A stretch of 34,512 nucleotides of DNA from Lachnospiraceae bacterium (GTDB lineage: Bacteria > Bacillota > Clostridia > Lachnospirales > Lachnospiraceae), in the NCBI GenBank assembly GCA_022799355.1, contig JAAWOG010000040.1, positions 1 through 34,512 on the forward strand, written 5' to 3'. The stretch's first letter is position 1. Each line of letters starts with the position of its first letter. This document shows, one piece after another, positions 15,363 to 23,923 of this stretch. The translations under genes were made by a program, and so were the position numbers. The notes below the pieces were generated by a model that saw nothing but the letters and a program-made list of their open reading frames with translations, was not told the DNA's origin and made no database searches.

Positions 15363-17321
15363 ATGAACGAACTGGAACTTAATTTTTTAAAAAGTCTTTC
15401 GACGCAGTATCCGACAATTGCTTCCGCCTCCACGGAGATTATCAATCTGCAGTCTATTTTGAATCTTCCCAAGGGGACGGAGCACTTTATGACGGATATC
15501 CACGGGGAATCGGAGCAGTTTAACCATATCCTGAAAAACGGTTCCGGTTCCGTGCGGCGGAAAATAAACGAGGAATTCGGGAATACGATGAGTGAGCGGG
15601 ATAAAAAGGCGCTGGCGACACTGATCTATTATCCGAAGGAAAAGCTGGATATTGTATTGCAGAGTGAGGACAATATCGAGGACTGGTACAAGATCACGCT
15701 GCACCGGCTGGTACAGATCACAAAGAGGGTGGCATCCAAGTATACCCGTTCCAAGGTGCGGAAGGCGCTGCCTTCTGATTTTGCCTATATTATCGAGGAG
15801 CTGATCACGGAGAAGGCGGAACTTTCGGACAAGGAAGCCTATTATAACGAGATCATACATACGATCATCCGGCTGGATCGGGCGCAGGAGTTTATCACGG
15901 CGCTGAGTTTTCTGATACAGCGCCTTGTCATCGACCATCTCCACATAGTCGGGGATATTTACGACAGAGGACCGGGACCGCATATTATTCTGGATACCTT
16001 AAGCGAATACCATTCCGTCGATGTGCAGTGGGGCAACCATGACGTGGTGTGGATGGGGGCTGCAAGCGGGCACGGCGCCTGTATCTGCAATGTGATCCGG
16101 ATGGCGGCCAGGTACGGAAACCTTGCCACGCTGGAAGAAGGATACGGCATCAACCTGATTCCTCTTGCCACCTTTGCGCTGACGACCTATGCGGACGCGG
16201 ACTGCAATGCCTTCAGGGTGCACTATGACAATGATTACAATACAAAGGATCTGGCGCTGGATACCCGGATGCATAAGGCGATCACGATCATGCAGTTTAA
16301 GCTGGAAGGGCAGGTGATCCGCAGGAATCCCTGTTTTGAGATGGAGGACAGGCTGCTCCTTGACAGGATCGACTACGAAAAAGGGACGGTCCTGATAGAA
16401 GGCAGGGAGTATGAGATGAACGATGTGGATTTTCCGACGGTGAATCCGGAAGATCCTTATGCGCTTTCCAGGGAAGAGATGGAAGTTATGAAAAGGCTCA
16501 TCAAAGCCTTTATGAACTGCGAGAAGCTGCAGAAACATGTGCGCTTTTTATTCTCGAAGGGCGGGCTTTACAAGGCTTACAATTCCAATCTGCTCTACCA
16601 CGGCTGTGTGCCCATGGATGAGGAAGGAAATTTCCTGAAAGTCAATGTGTTCGGGAAAACCTACGGCGGGCGGGTGCTCTATGATGTGCTGGAGCACTAT
16701 GCCAGAAGAGGCTATTACTCGAAACACCATCCCGAGGAGAAGATGAAGGGGCAGGATATCATGTGGTATATCTGGGCGGGACCGAAATCTCCGGTGTTCG
16801 GGAAAGACAAGATGGCAACCTTCGAGCGCTATTTTGTGGCGGATAAAGAGACGCATAAGGAACAGAAAAATGCTTACTACAGGCTGCTTGATAAGGAAGA
16901 GATCATCAATAAAATTTTAGAAGAATTCGGCCTTGATACAAGCGAATCCCATATCGTCAACGGGCATGTGCCGGTGGAGGCGAAGAAGGGGGAATCCCCG
17001 ATCAAGTGCGGCGGCAAGCTTTTTATCATTGACGGCGGCTTTTCCAAGGCATACCAGGGCAAGACGGGAATTGCCGGATATACGCTGGTATGTAATTCCT
17101 ACGGGATGCGCCTTGTCGCCCATGAGCCTTTTGAATCCGCGGAATCGGCGATCAAGAAAGAATCCGATATTTTTTCGGACAGTGTGATCGTGGAGACCAT
17201 GAAACAGCGGCTGCGGGTGGCGGATACGGACATCGGCGCGGAGATCCGGGAGCGGATTCGGGCATTGGAAGGACTGCTGCAGGCATACCGGGACGGCAGT
17301 CTGATCGAGAAAAGCATATAA
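15363..17321 (+). CDS. fbp: Fructose-1,6-bisphosphatase, class III
   Basis: The enzyme removes the 1-phosphate of fructose 1,6-bisphosphate in gluconeogenesis. The 652-residue size is typical of the Firmicutes class III enzyme, much larger than classes I and II. It carries metallophosphoesterase signatures: FMTDIHGESEQFNHIL near residue 40, GDIYDRGPGPH near 200, WGNHDVVWMGAASGHGA near 223, and NGHVPVEAKKGESP near 535. The start ATG 15,363 follows AAAGATGGGAG; an ATG at 15,351 would overlap that site. It stands alone, with direct repeats upstream and a strong terminator downstream. Nothing suggests inactivation. Confidence 0.96.
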   Translation: MNELELNFLKSLSTQYPTIASASTEIINLQSILNLPKGTEHFMTDIHGESEQFNHILKNGSGSVRRKINEEFGNTMSERDKKALATLIYYPKEKLDIVLQSEDNIEDWYKITLHRLVQITKRVASKYTRSKVRKALPSDFAYIIEELITEKAELSDKEAYYNEIIHTIIRLDRAQEFITALSFLIQRLVIDHLHIVGDIYDRGPGPHIILDTLSEYHSVDVQWGNHDVVWMGAASGHGACICNVIRMAARYGNLATLEEGYGINLIPLATFALTTYADADCNAFRVHYDNDYNTKDLALDTRMHKAITIMQFKLEGQVIRRNPCFEMEDRLLLDRIDYEKGTVLIEGREYEMNDVDFPTVNPEDPYALSREEMEVMKRLIKAFMNCEKLQKHVRFLFSKGGLYKAYNSNLLYHGCVPMDEEGNFLKVNVFGKTYGGRVLYDVLEHYARRGYYSKHHPEEKMKGQDIMWYIWAGPKSPVFGKDKMATFERYFVADKETHKEQKNAYYRLLDKEEIINKILEEFGLDTSESHIVNGHVPVEAKKGESPIKCGGKLFIIDGGFSKAYQGKTGIAGYTLVCNSYGMRLVAHEPFESAESAIKKESDIFSDSVIVETMKQRLRVADTDIGAEIRERIRALEGLLQAYRDGSLIEKSI

Positions 17322-17339
17322 GTGAAAAAACGCATAAAA

Positions 17340-17369
17340 AACCTCAGCCTTCCGAAGCTGAGGTTTTTG
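17340..17369. terminator. Bidirectional terminator between fbp and the convergent lipoprotein gene
   Basis: AACCTCAGC (17,340-17,348) pairs with GCTGAGGTT (17,357-17,365), followed by a T-run on the plus strand (17,364-17,368) and, read the other way, a T-run from the A-tract before 17,340. It serves fbp and the minus-strand gene ending at 17,392. Confidence 0.9.
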
Positions 17370-17391
17370 TGATCTGTGCCTGCGGCAGGAT

Positions 17392-17889
17392 TTATCGTCT
17401 TGCGGTAGTACCGACAGCACTGTTTACACCGTTTGCCACACCGTCAGCGACATCACCCACGGCATTTGCTGCTCCGTCCACAACATCCTCCACGGCGCCT
17501 GCGGCGTTATCGGCAGCATCGCCGACGGCATTGCCTGCGTTATTACCATTTGTGGTATTACCGTTTGTGGTATTGCCGTTTGTCGTGTTGTTGTTTGTGG
17601 TGTTGCCGTTCGTTGTGTTATTGTTTGTGGTGTTGTCGTCTGTCACGCTTCCGTCTGTGGTATTGTCATTACCTGCGGTATCGCCTGCATTGTCTGTGGC
17701 GGCGTCATTATTTGCGTCGTCTGTAACAACATCATCGTCCGCTGCGCCGGAATCTGCGGCAGCGTTATTGTTCTCTGTCTGATTATCTGCCATATCGTCC
17801 TTATTTCTGTCCGTGCCACATCCAGAAAGAACAAAGACGGACATAAGAATAAGCATGGAAACAGCCAGAGCGGTTCTAAGCTTTTTCAT
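17392..17889 (-). CDS. Low-complexity Asn/Thr/Ala/Asp-rich lipoprotein
   Basis: The 165-residue product has a signal peptide ending in the lipobox VLSGC (Cys24), so it is lipid-anchored outside the membrane. The rest is low complexity. An Asp/Asn-rich segment is followed by six five-residue repeats of the NTTNG/NTTNN type (residues 86-115, DNA 17,545-17,634). A tail of Ala/Val/Gly/Asp repeats (AVGDVADGVANGV) could form amphipathic helices. The start ATG 17,889 has AAAGGAG ten bases upstream; the ATG at 17,910 lies at the ribosome binding site. No enzymatic domain is recognised. A surface spacer or wall-associated role is a guess. The 15-bp repeats could vary in number between strains. Confidence 0.78.
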   Translation of the reverse strand: MKKLRTALAVSMLILMSVFVLSGCGTDRNKDDMADNQTENNNAAADSGAADDDVVTDDANNDAATDNAGDTAGNDNTTDGSVTDDNTTNNNTTNGNTTNNNTTNGNTTNGNTTNGNNAGNAVGDAADNAAGAVEDVVDGAANAVGDVADGVANGVNSAVGTTARR

Positions 17890-18075
17890 AATATGAATGC
17901 TCCTTTCCATAGATGAATCGACGTTTTATTCCAATCGTCAAGGTTAGTATGGACAAAAAGATGGATTCTATGTACTATAAAATAAAAAATTAAAAAATAT
18001 AAAATTAACAGGTAAATCAGCAATTTAAAACAATATCATACGATAAAAAATAAACGGGAAGGGACAGGTATTGAC

Positions 18076-18852
18076 ATGAAATTCAGGCCATGCATCGATA
18101 TTCATAACGGAAAGGTAAAGCAGATCGTTGGGGCAAGCCTGACGGATGCGGGAGACCGGGCGGCAGAGAATTTTGTGTCCGATCGGAGCGCGGCGGATTA
18201 CGCAAAGCTGTATCAAAAGTATGGCTTAAGAGGCGGGCATGTGATTTTGCTCAACGGAAAAGAGAGCGCCTATTACGGGGAGACAAAAAAACAGGCGCTT
18301 GGCGCGCTCGCGGCATATCCGGGCGGTATGCAGGCGGGGGGCGGGATCACGGCGGACAACGCGGCGGAGTTTATAGAGGCGGGGGCGTCCCATGTGATCG
18401 TCACTTCCTATGTCTTTCAGGGCGGACGGATTCTGGAAGAGAATCTGGAGAGGCTGGTGAGGGCGGTGGGAAGAGAGCGCCTGGTGCTGGATGTGAGCTG
18501 CAGGAAAAGAGGAGATGGCTATTATATCGTGACGGACAGGTGGCAGAAGGAGACGGATATTCAAATCACGCAGCCTCTGTTGGAGAGGCTTTCGGCGTCC
18601 TGTGACGAATTTCTGGTCCATGCGGTGGATGTGGAAGGGAAAAAGGACGGCATTGAGGAGGAACTGGTCAGAGAACTTGCCGGATACCGGGGGATTCTTA
18701 TCACCTATGCCGGCGGCGTGCGGGATTTGGAGGATTTGAAGAAGCTGAAGGAGGCGGGAGAGGGAAGGATCGATGTGACCATCGGTTCCGCGCTGTCCGT
18801 CTTCGGAGGAAATCTGGATTTTGAGGAAGTGGTCGGATACTGCAGAGGGTAG
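18076..18852 (+). CDS. hisA: Eukaryotic-type HisA (ProFAR isomerase)
   Basis: This is a 258-residue TIM-barrel enzyme of histidine synthesis that isomerises 5'-ProFAR to PRFAR. It resembles fungal/plant HIS6 rather than ordinary bacterial HisA. Diagnostic blocks are CIDIHNGKVKQIVG (Asp8 catalytic), YAKLYQKYGLRGGHVI, AGGGIT, VIVTSYVF, LVLDVSCRKRGDGYYIVTD, FLVHAVDVEGKKDGIEEELV, YAGGVRDLEDL, and GSALSVFGGNLDFEE. The start ATG 18,076 follows GGGAAGGGACAGG. It is a single gene with no other his genes in the window, flanked by an AT-rich promoter region upstream and repeat debris downstream. The assignment to this subfamily is from remembered HIS6 sequences. Confidence 0.9.
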   Translation: MKFRPCIDIHNGKVKQIVGASLTDAGDRAAENFVSDRSAADYAKLYQKYGLRGGHVILLNGKESAYYGETKKQALGALAAYPGGMQAGGGITADNAAEFIEAGASHVIVTSYVFQGGRILEENLERLVRAVGRERLVLDVSCRKRGDGYYIVTDRWQKETDIQITQPLLERLSASCDEFLVHAVDVEGKKDGIEEELVRELAGYRGILITYAGGVRDLEDLKKLKEAGEGRIDVTIGSALSVFGGNLDFEEVVGYCRG

Positions 18853-18876
18853 GGGATTCTTAGCCAGGATATCCAG

Positions 18877-18923
18877 TGTCCCTCCCGGCGTCCGGTAATG
18901 TGGTAATGGTAACGAAATGACAT
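18877..18923 (-). repeat. Degenerate half copy of the 26.1-26.4 kb palindromic element
   Basis: TGTCCCTCCCGGCGTCCGG (18,877-18,895), then AATG and AACGAAATGACAT, is the reverse complement of the left arm of the large palindrome at 26,143-26,188, with a small insertion. The 18,853-19,160 gap otherwise holds a GGATATCC palindrome (18,867-18,874), a weak hairpin with T-run near 18,972-19,003, and AT-rich DNA. No gene is seen. Confidence 0.6.
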
Positions 18924-19160
18924 GGCTGGTTCTCCGGCTGTTCCTTTATGGGATGGTTTTTTGCGAAATAAAAAAACAACCCCTGCCAGAGGAGCTGTTT
19001 TTCTTAATCCGTGATGACAATATTGCAAATTCCAAATAAAATGCAAATAAAGATATTTCTGTTATCAAAAACTTCTTGATTTAGATAATATTTAAGAACA
19101 GGCACAAATTGTAATACTGATTAATGAATGTGCATAATTTCGATTATGATATCGCCGAAA

Positions 19161-19361
19161 TTATAATTTTGTTACGTTTACAGCCTGAGGGCCTTTTGCT
19201 CCGTCAACTACTTCGTACTCAACAGCAGCGCCTTCCTCGAGAGATTTAAAGCCTTCCATGTTCAGTCCGGAATAATGTACGAATACATCGTTGCCATTCT
19301 CGTCAGAGATGAAGCCGTAACCTTTCTGGTTGTTAAACCATTTTACTGTACCTTTGTTCAT
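19161..19361 (-). CDS. Cold-shock (CspA-family) RNA-binding protein
   Basis: The 66-residue product is a single cold-shock domain. RNP1 is KGYGFI (13-18) and RNP2 is VFVHY (26-30), the nucleic-acid-binding motifs. It begins [16 protein letters not shown] and ends [10 protein letters not shown], both standard. Such proteins melt RNA secondary structure and bind single-stranded nucleic acid in the cytoplasm. The start ATG 19,361 has GGAGG about nine bases upstream. It is a monocistronic gene divergent from mscL, with a short AT-rich inverted repeat (AATTTCG/CGAAATT, 19,136-19,162) at its stop that may help end transcription. Confidence 0.97.
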   Translation of the reverse strand: MNKGTVKWFNNQKGYGFISDENGNDVFVHYSGLNMEGFKSLEEGAAVEYEVVDGAKGPQAVNVTKL

Positions 19362-19547
19362 GATGATACCTCCAAAAATAAGAAATTAATTGTATGTGTC
19401 CAATATATCTGGCTGATATAATTGGCAACACTCATAGGATATCATGAAAGATGATAAATGTAAAGTAGATAAAATACTTTTTTTAGCAAGAAAAAGATGT
19501 TATACTTTATGCGGTGAGTAAAAATGAACATGGAGGAGGAAAGTTTC

Positions 19548-19958
19548 ATGAAAAAATTTATGGAAGAGTTTAAGGCGTTTGCCTTAAAGGGAAATGTGAT
19601 GAACATGGCGGTCGGTGTGATTATCGGTGCGGCATTCAGTGATCTTGTCACTTCTTTTACGACAAATATCATTCAGCCGATTATCGCCTGCATCGGCGGC
19701 GCGGAAGTGCGCGGCAGGATCGAACTGTTCAAAACAGGAAATTATATCGATTATGGAGCGTTTATCAGTTCCGTCATCTACTTTATGATCATGGCATTTG
19801 TTATTTTTATGCTGGTAAAGACCATGAATACGGTGATGGGGCTGGGCAGGAAAAAAACGGAGGCGCCGGCGCCCACTACGAAAAAGTGCCCTTACTGTAA
19901 AAGTGAGATTGCGTTGGACGCCACAAGATGCCCACACTGTACATCCGAACTAAAGTAG
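19548..19958 (+). CDS. mscL: Large-conductance mechanosensitive channel with C-terminal zinc ribbon
   Basis: The 136-residue product has the MscL layout: an N-terminal amphipathic helix (EEFKAFALKGNVMNMAVG), TM1 (VGVIIGAAFSDLVTSFTTNI), a short periplasmic loop, and TM2 (FISSVIYFMIMAFVIFMLV). The channel opens under membrane tension to release solutes on osmotic downshock. After a short linker it adds a zinc-ribbon tail, with Cys114/Cys117 (CPYC) and Cys128/Cys131 (CPHC), where classical MscL has a helical bundle. The start ATG 19,548 follows GGAGGAGGAAAG; the ATG at 19,524 precedes that site. It is a single gene with a strong terminator. Confidence 0.95.
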   Translation: MKKFMEEFKAFALKGNVMNMAVGVIIGAAFSDLVTSFTTNIIQPIIACIGGAEVRGRIELFKTGNYIDYGAFISSVIYFMIMAFVIFMLVKTMNTVMGLGRKKTEAPAPTTKKCPYCKSEIALDATRCPHCTSELK

Positions 19959-19962
19959 GGGC

Positions 19963-19998
19963 AAAAGCGGACACTGTGAAAGGGTGTCCGCTTTTTAA
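19963..19998. terminator. Bidirectional terminator between mscL and the symporter gene
   Basis: AAAAGCGGACAC (19,963-19,974) pairs with GTGTCCGCTTTT (19,984-19,995), a 12-bp perfect stem followed by T-rich sequence on the plus strand. It serves mscL and probably also the minus-strand gene ending at 20,001. Confidence 0.88.
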
Positions 19999-20000
19999 AA

Positions 20001-21539
20001 TCAATTCTCAAGCGCCGTGGAGCGTTTCACTTCATGCACCTCATTATAAGAAGCAAAAGCGGCTTCCACCAGTTTCTCATCCGGTTTTTTGGTAAAGAGG
20101 CTGATCACGGGAACGATCACGAGCCCTGCCAGCATCGTGAAAGCGCCGGCATTGATTGGGGACTGCAGAAGGGCAGGAAAACTTCCCCGCACCAGCATAT
20201 TCAGCGTCATAAAACAGGAGCCGAAAATAAAACTGCACCAGACGGACGCCTTTGACACTTTTTTCCAGTACAGGCTGTAGAGGAAGGGGGCAAGGAAAGA
20301 ACCCGCAAGAGCTCCCCATGATACCCCCATAAGCTGAGCGATAAATGTGATGGCGCTCTTATACTGGATAATGGCGATCACTGCGGATATGGCGATAAAA
20401 AGCACAATCAGAATGCGGATGCTAAGGAGCTGCTTCTTTTCATCCATATCTTTTATGATATGATCCTTGATCACATCGATGGTCAGTGTGGAACCGGATG
20501 CAATGACCAGGGAGGAAAGGGTGGACATGGATGCGGAGAGAACGAGGATAACCACCAGTCCGATCAGAATCGGAGATAAATTCTCCAGCATGGCGGGGAT
20601 CACCGAATCGTAACCGTTTGCCTCTATATCAATATTGGCGGAATAAAGCCTGCCGAAACCGCCCAGGAAATAACAGCCGCCGGATACGATTACGGCAAAG
20701 AAGGTGGAGATCACGGTTCCCTTGTGAATTGCGCTCTCATTTTTGATGGCATAGAATTTCTGGACCATCTGGGGCAGCCCCCAGGTTCCCAGGGAAGTCA
20801 AGATCACAACGCCAAGCAGGTTCAGCGGATCAGGTCCGAAGAAGGAGGCAAAAGCGCCGGGCTGGGTTGTTGCCGCGGTATCCTCCACCATGGCGAGGGC
20901 GCCTACCGCGGCGAGAAAGCCCCCATTGGCTTTCAATACGGCGGCGATCACGGCGCAGATGCCAAAAAGCATGATCAGTCCCTGGATAAAGTCGTTGATG
21001 GCTGTTGCCATATAGCCTCCGGCAATCACATAGATGCCGGTCAGCACTGCCATCAGTACGATGCAGACCGTATAATCAATGTGAAACGCCATGCCGAAGA
21101 GGCGGGAGAGCCCGTTGTAGAGGGAAGCCGTATAAGGGATCAGGAAGATAAAGACGATAATGGAGGCGCCGATCTTTAAAGGTGTACTGGAAAAGCGGGC
21201 GCCGAAAAATTCCGGCATGGTGGCGGATTTAAAATGCTGCGTCATAATACGGGTACGCCGGCCAAGGACAACCCATGCCAGCATGGAGCCGATGATGGCG
21301 TTTCCAAGGCCGATCCAGGTGGAGGCTATGCCGTATTTCCAGCCGAATTGTCCGGCATAACCGACAAAAATAACGGCGGAGAAATAGGAAGTGCCGTAAG
21401 CAAAGGCGGTGAGCCAGGGGCCGACGCTCCTGCCGCCCAAAACAAAACCGTTTACATCAGTGGCGTTTTTCCGGCAGTAGAGTCCGATAAAGACCATCAC
21501 CGCAAAAAAGACGACCAGCATAGTTACTTTGAAAATCAT
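20001..21539 (-). CDS. Sodium/solute symporter (SSS family)
   Basis: The 512-residue product is an integral membrane protein with about 13 hydrophobic segments, the size and fold expected of SSS (PutP/PanF-like) transporters. Early blocks are typical: DVNGFVLGGRSVGPWLTAFA and SYFSAVIFVGYAGQFGWKYG, then a GGYMATAINDFIQGLIMLFG helix. It would drive uptake of an organic solute with sodium. The substrate is not readable; pantothenate, proline or another acid are all possible. The start ATG 21,539 has AAGGAGGAG six bases upstream; a more distal ATG at 21,566 lacks one. Repeated TAAAGCG motifs sit upstream. Confidence 0.88.
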   Translation of the reverse strand: MIFKVTMLVVFFAVMVFIGLYCRKNATDVNGFVLGGRSVGPWLTAFAYGTSYFSAVIFVGYAGQFGWKYGIASTWIGLGNAIIGSMLAWVVLGRRTRIMTQHFKSATMPEFFGARFSSTPLKIGASIIVFIFLIPYTASLYNGLSRLFGMAFHIDYTVCIVLMAVLTGIYVIAGGYMATAINDFIQGLIMLFGICAVIAAVLKANGGFLAAVGALAMVEDTAATTQPGAFASFFGPDPLNLLGVVILTSLGTWGLPQMVQKFYAIKNESAIHKGTVISTFFAVIVSGGCYFLGGFGRLYSANIDIEANGYDSVIPAMLENLSPILIGLVVILVLSASMSTLSSLVIASGSTLTIDVIKDHIIKDMDEKKQLLSIRILIVLFIAISAVIAIIQYKSAITFIAQLMGVSWGALAGSFLAPFLYSLYWKKVSKASVWCSFIFGSCFMTLNMLVRGSFPALLQSPINAGAFTMLAGLVIVPVISLFTKKPDEKLVEAAFASYNEVHEVKRSTALEN

Positions 21540-21572
21540 AATGTTCTCCTCCTTCAAAATACACAATCACTT

Positions 21573-21606
21573 TAAAGCGTTACGGTTTAAAGCGATAAAG
21601 CGTTTA
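21573..21606 (-). promoter_or_regulatory. Repeated TAAAGCG motifs upstream of the symporter gene
   Basis: TAAAGCG occurs at 21,573, 21,588 and 21,596. The last lies in the perfect dyad TAAAGCGTTTA (21,596-21,606), which faintly resembles LacI/CcpA-type operators. It is 35-65 bases upstream of the symporter start, a sensible operator position. No regulator gene is nearby. Elsewhere in 21,567-21,898 I see no gene. Confidence 0.35.
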
Positions 21607-21898
21607 CGTTATGAGTATAGAAGAAACGGGGGGAAATGTCAAGAATAACATACGCCGTGTGCTGCAATTGGCATGAAACAGGAAAAATCGGGTATGAAAT
21701 CCGGAGCGGAGGGGTTAAGGATACATCCTGAAATGTCGATGTAACATATGTGGATACAGAAGATAAGAATGTTTTTGGCAACAGTAAAATAACATGTGCG
21801 GCAACGGATGGCGGCAAAGTTTCCAGGGACGGAAGATGTGGGAATTTTGGCGTTTTTTATGTATATGGCGGTAGGGGCATCCTGCGGAAAGGAGAAGT

Positions 21899-23212
21899 AT
21901 GATATCGACGGATCATAATCTGGTTTATCCGGGAGTAAACGGAATGGGCAAAAGTGCGGCTGCTGCAGGAAATGCCTCCGAGAATGGCGTATCCGGCGGG
22001 AGGGGCTTTTTGGATCATATTCTGAAAGCGGCGGAAAAAGTCGATGAACAGGAGGCGGGGAGCGTCTCCGGAAATCGCGGGGATGCGGCAAAAGCGATAG
22101 AGGGCGCCTCAAAGGAGGAAAAGAAGACAGGCTGGGAAGCGCTGATGCAGGTTATCTCCGGCCAGAAGGAAGAGATTCTGAAAAAGATAAAAAGCGGTGA
22201 TACCGGTACGAAGATTCCCATCGGCAGTATGAGCCTGACGGAGGAAGAGTGGGAAAAGCTGCTGAAAGGCTTTGATGATGCCCAGGAAAAGATCCGGGAG
22301 GCGGTCAGGGCGGATGGCGGCGAAGAACTGCCGGAAAAGAGGCCGGATACGACGGTAAACGGCGATAAAGTTCTTGTATCGGAAGATACGGGACATGATA
22401 TAAAAGCCCTGGAGGATCTGATCAGCGAGTCGGGCAGCAAGCCGCAGGTGAGTGACGGCGCCGAAAAGGCGTGGCAGGCGGAGAAGGAGGCACAGCTAAA
22501 GAGCGCAGGGGTGAAAAAGGCGGAGGGCTTCGGGGATTATCTTCCGGGGATGCAGGTGATCACCAAAGTGGGAGACTGCAATGTTTCCCCCGGCATCTGG
22601 AGCAGGACGGATTTCCCTTTCTGGGAATATTTTAAAAGCGGAACTTCGGCGGATGCGCTGAACGACTGGCAGCCGGGCGGACCGCAGCCAAGTATGCTGG
22701 ATTCCCGGGTTCAGCGTAATCTGCAGGGAATCGGACATGGAAAGATAAGTATTCTGATTCCGGAAAAGCTGCAGGCGAAGATGGATGCGGATCCGGCTTA
22801 TGCGGATGAGATCTATCGAAAGGTGGCAAAGTGGAAAGAGGACTATGACGCCTGGGACAATGCGGCGGCGGCATCTCTCGGGATGAATGTGGCGGAACAC
22901 CAGTTTTCTAAGAGTTACTGCGTACAGCTTGACGAGGACGGCAATGTGGGTAACTTTACGGTAGTGAGCAGCAGTATGGATATAACCGAAAGCAGGGGCG
23001 ATGTGGAAGATAACTGGATCAAACGCAGAAACGCGGCGATTCTGTTCCATAAACAGCATCTTGCAAAGATGGGATATGCCGGCATTACCGGAACGGCGGG
23101 GATTATCCCGGAAGAATCAGGAGATTCGCCGCTGGCGCTTTTAAGGGCGGCGCTGATGGGGATTACGTCTTTGCCGGAGGAAGAGAAGGAGAAATATCAC
23201 ATCAATATATAG
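21899..23212 (+). CDS. Soluble protein of unknown role (DUF6033-like pattern)
   Basis: The 437-residue product has no signal peptide or membrane span. Its first 180 residues are Gly/Ala/Lys/Glu-rich and probably flexible. The C-terminal 250 residues look folded: QVITKVGDCNVSPGIWSRTD, KISILIPEKLQAKMDADPAY, SLGMNVAEHQFSKSYCVQLD. I recall a similar pattern from a Clostridia family labelled DUF6033, without certainty. The start ATG 21,899 follows AAAGGAGAAG. A second gene whose product resembles the end of flagellar cap protein FliD starts 30 bases after its stop, so a flagellum- or secretion-related role is possible. A sigma-28-like box may lie near 21,716-21,742. Confidence 0.72.
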   Translation: MISTDHNLVYPGVNGMGKSAAAAGNASENGVSGGRGFLDHILKAAEKVDEQEAGSVSGNRGDAAKAIEGASKEEKKTGWEALMQVISGQKEEILKKIKSGDTGTKIPIGSMSLTEEEWEKLLKGFDDAQEKIREAVRADGGEELPEKRPDTTVNGDKVLVSEDTGHDIKALEDLISESGSKPQVSDGAEKAWQAEKEAQLKSAGVKKAEGFGDYLPGMQVITKVGDCNVSPGIWSRTDFPFWEYFKSGTSADALNDWQPGGPQPSMLDSRVQRNLQGIGHGKISILIPEKLQAKMDADPAYADEIYRKVAKWKEDYDAWDNAAAASLGMNVAEHQFSKSYCVQLDEDGNVGNFTVVSSSMDITESRGDVEDNWIKRRNAAILFHKQHLAKMGYAGITGTAGIIPEESGDSPLALLRAALMGITSLPEEEKEKYHINI

Positions 23213-23242
23213 TGACGGACAAAATAAAAGGAGACAGGCAGC

Positions 23243-23905
23243 ATGAGAGTTACAACAAGTATGACAAACAACGCAACAATGAACGCAGGGATGTCGGTGA
23301 CAGGGAATTCGCTGGCAAGCTTTTTAAACGGTGAAGGAACGGATTCCATGGCGGCTTCCCTGGGCAATAAGCATCACTCTACCATGAATGTGTACTCGAA
23401 AGGGAAATATGAGAAATTAAAGGAGTCGGCGGACAGACTGGAACAGTATGCCGATGCACTGAATGCGACAGGAAATAAATCTCTTTTTGAGGAGGCAAAA
23501 AAGAGCGGTGATCCCACCGAGGTATGCGGGGAAGTGGAAAAGATGGTTTCCGCTTACAATGATCTGCTGGGCAGGATGCGGACCGATATGAGCACGATGG
23601 GCAGGTTCTATTATGAGAGTTTAAAAGCGGTGACGGCAGATCATAAGGACGAACTCAGCGCACTGGGCATCACCATGGATAAGAACGGCAAGCTGAGTAT
23701 CGATAAGGAAAAACTGAAATCGGCGGATTTAAGCAGGCTGGAGAGCGTTTTCGGCGCGGAGGGAACGCTGACGTCCCGACTGAATCTGATAGCGGGCAAG
23801 GTGGCGGACAGTGCCGAGGCGAGCTTAAAGAGCGCATCAAGCCAGTATAACGCGGCGGGAAACAGTGTGGACAGTCTGATTCGGAGCTACGACGCAAAAG
23901 GCTGA
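23243..23905 (+). CDS. FliD C-terminus-like protein
   Basis: The 220-residue product begins MRVTTSMTNNATMNAGMSVT, reminiscent of the N-termini of flagellin-like and hook-associated proteins. Its C-terminal half (about 95-215) follows the FliD C-terminal pattern: VSAYNDLLGRMR, then LSALGITMDKNGKLSIDKEK, VFGAEGTLTSRLNLIAGKV, and a final helix. FliD caps growing flagella, but this protein lacks the FliD N-terminal domain. The start ATG 23,243 follows AGGAGACAGG, 30 bases after the preceding gene, so they form an operon. No other flagellar genes are in the window. It could be a secreted cap-like or structural protein; function is not established. Confidence 0.75.
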   Translation: MRVTTSMTNNATMNAGMSVTGNSLASFLNGEGTDSMAASLGNKHHSTMNVYSKGKYEKLKESADRLEQYADALNATGNKSLFEEAKKSGDPTEVCGEVEKMVSAYNDLLGRMRTDMSTMGRFYYESLKAVTADHKDELSALGITMDKNGKLSIDKEKLKSADLSRLESVFGAEGTLTSRLNLIAGKVADSAEASLKSASSQYNAAGNSVDSLIRSYDAKG

Positions 23906-23923
23906 GAAATGCGGGGCAGGGCG

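Noticed and set aside
17369-17782. Plus-strand repetitive frame of 137 residues (Ala/Val/Leu/Ser-rich)
   Set aside because: It is the complement of the low-complexity lipoprotein repeats and has no ribosome binding site.
20724-21179. Plus-strand frame of 151 residues inside the symporter gene
   Set aside because: Antisense shadow of a clear membrane-transporter gene, with Gly/His/Asp-rich, non-family composition.
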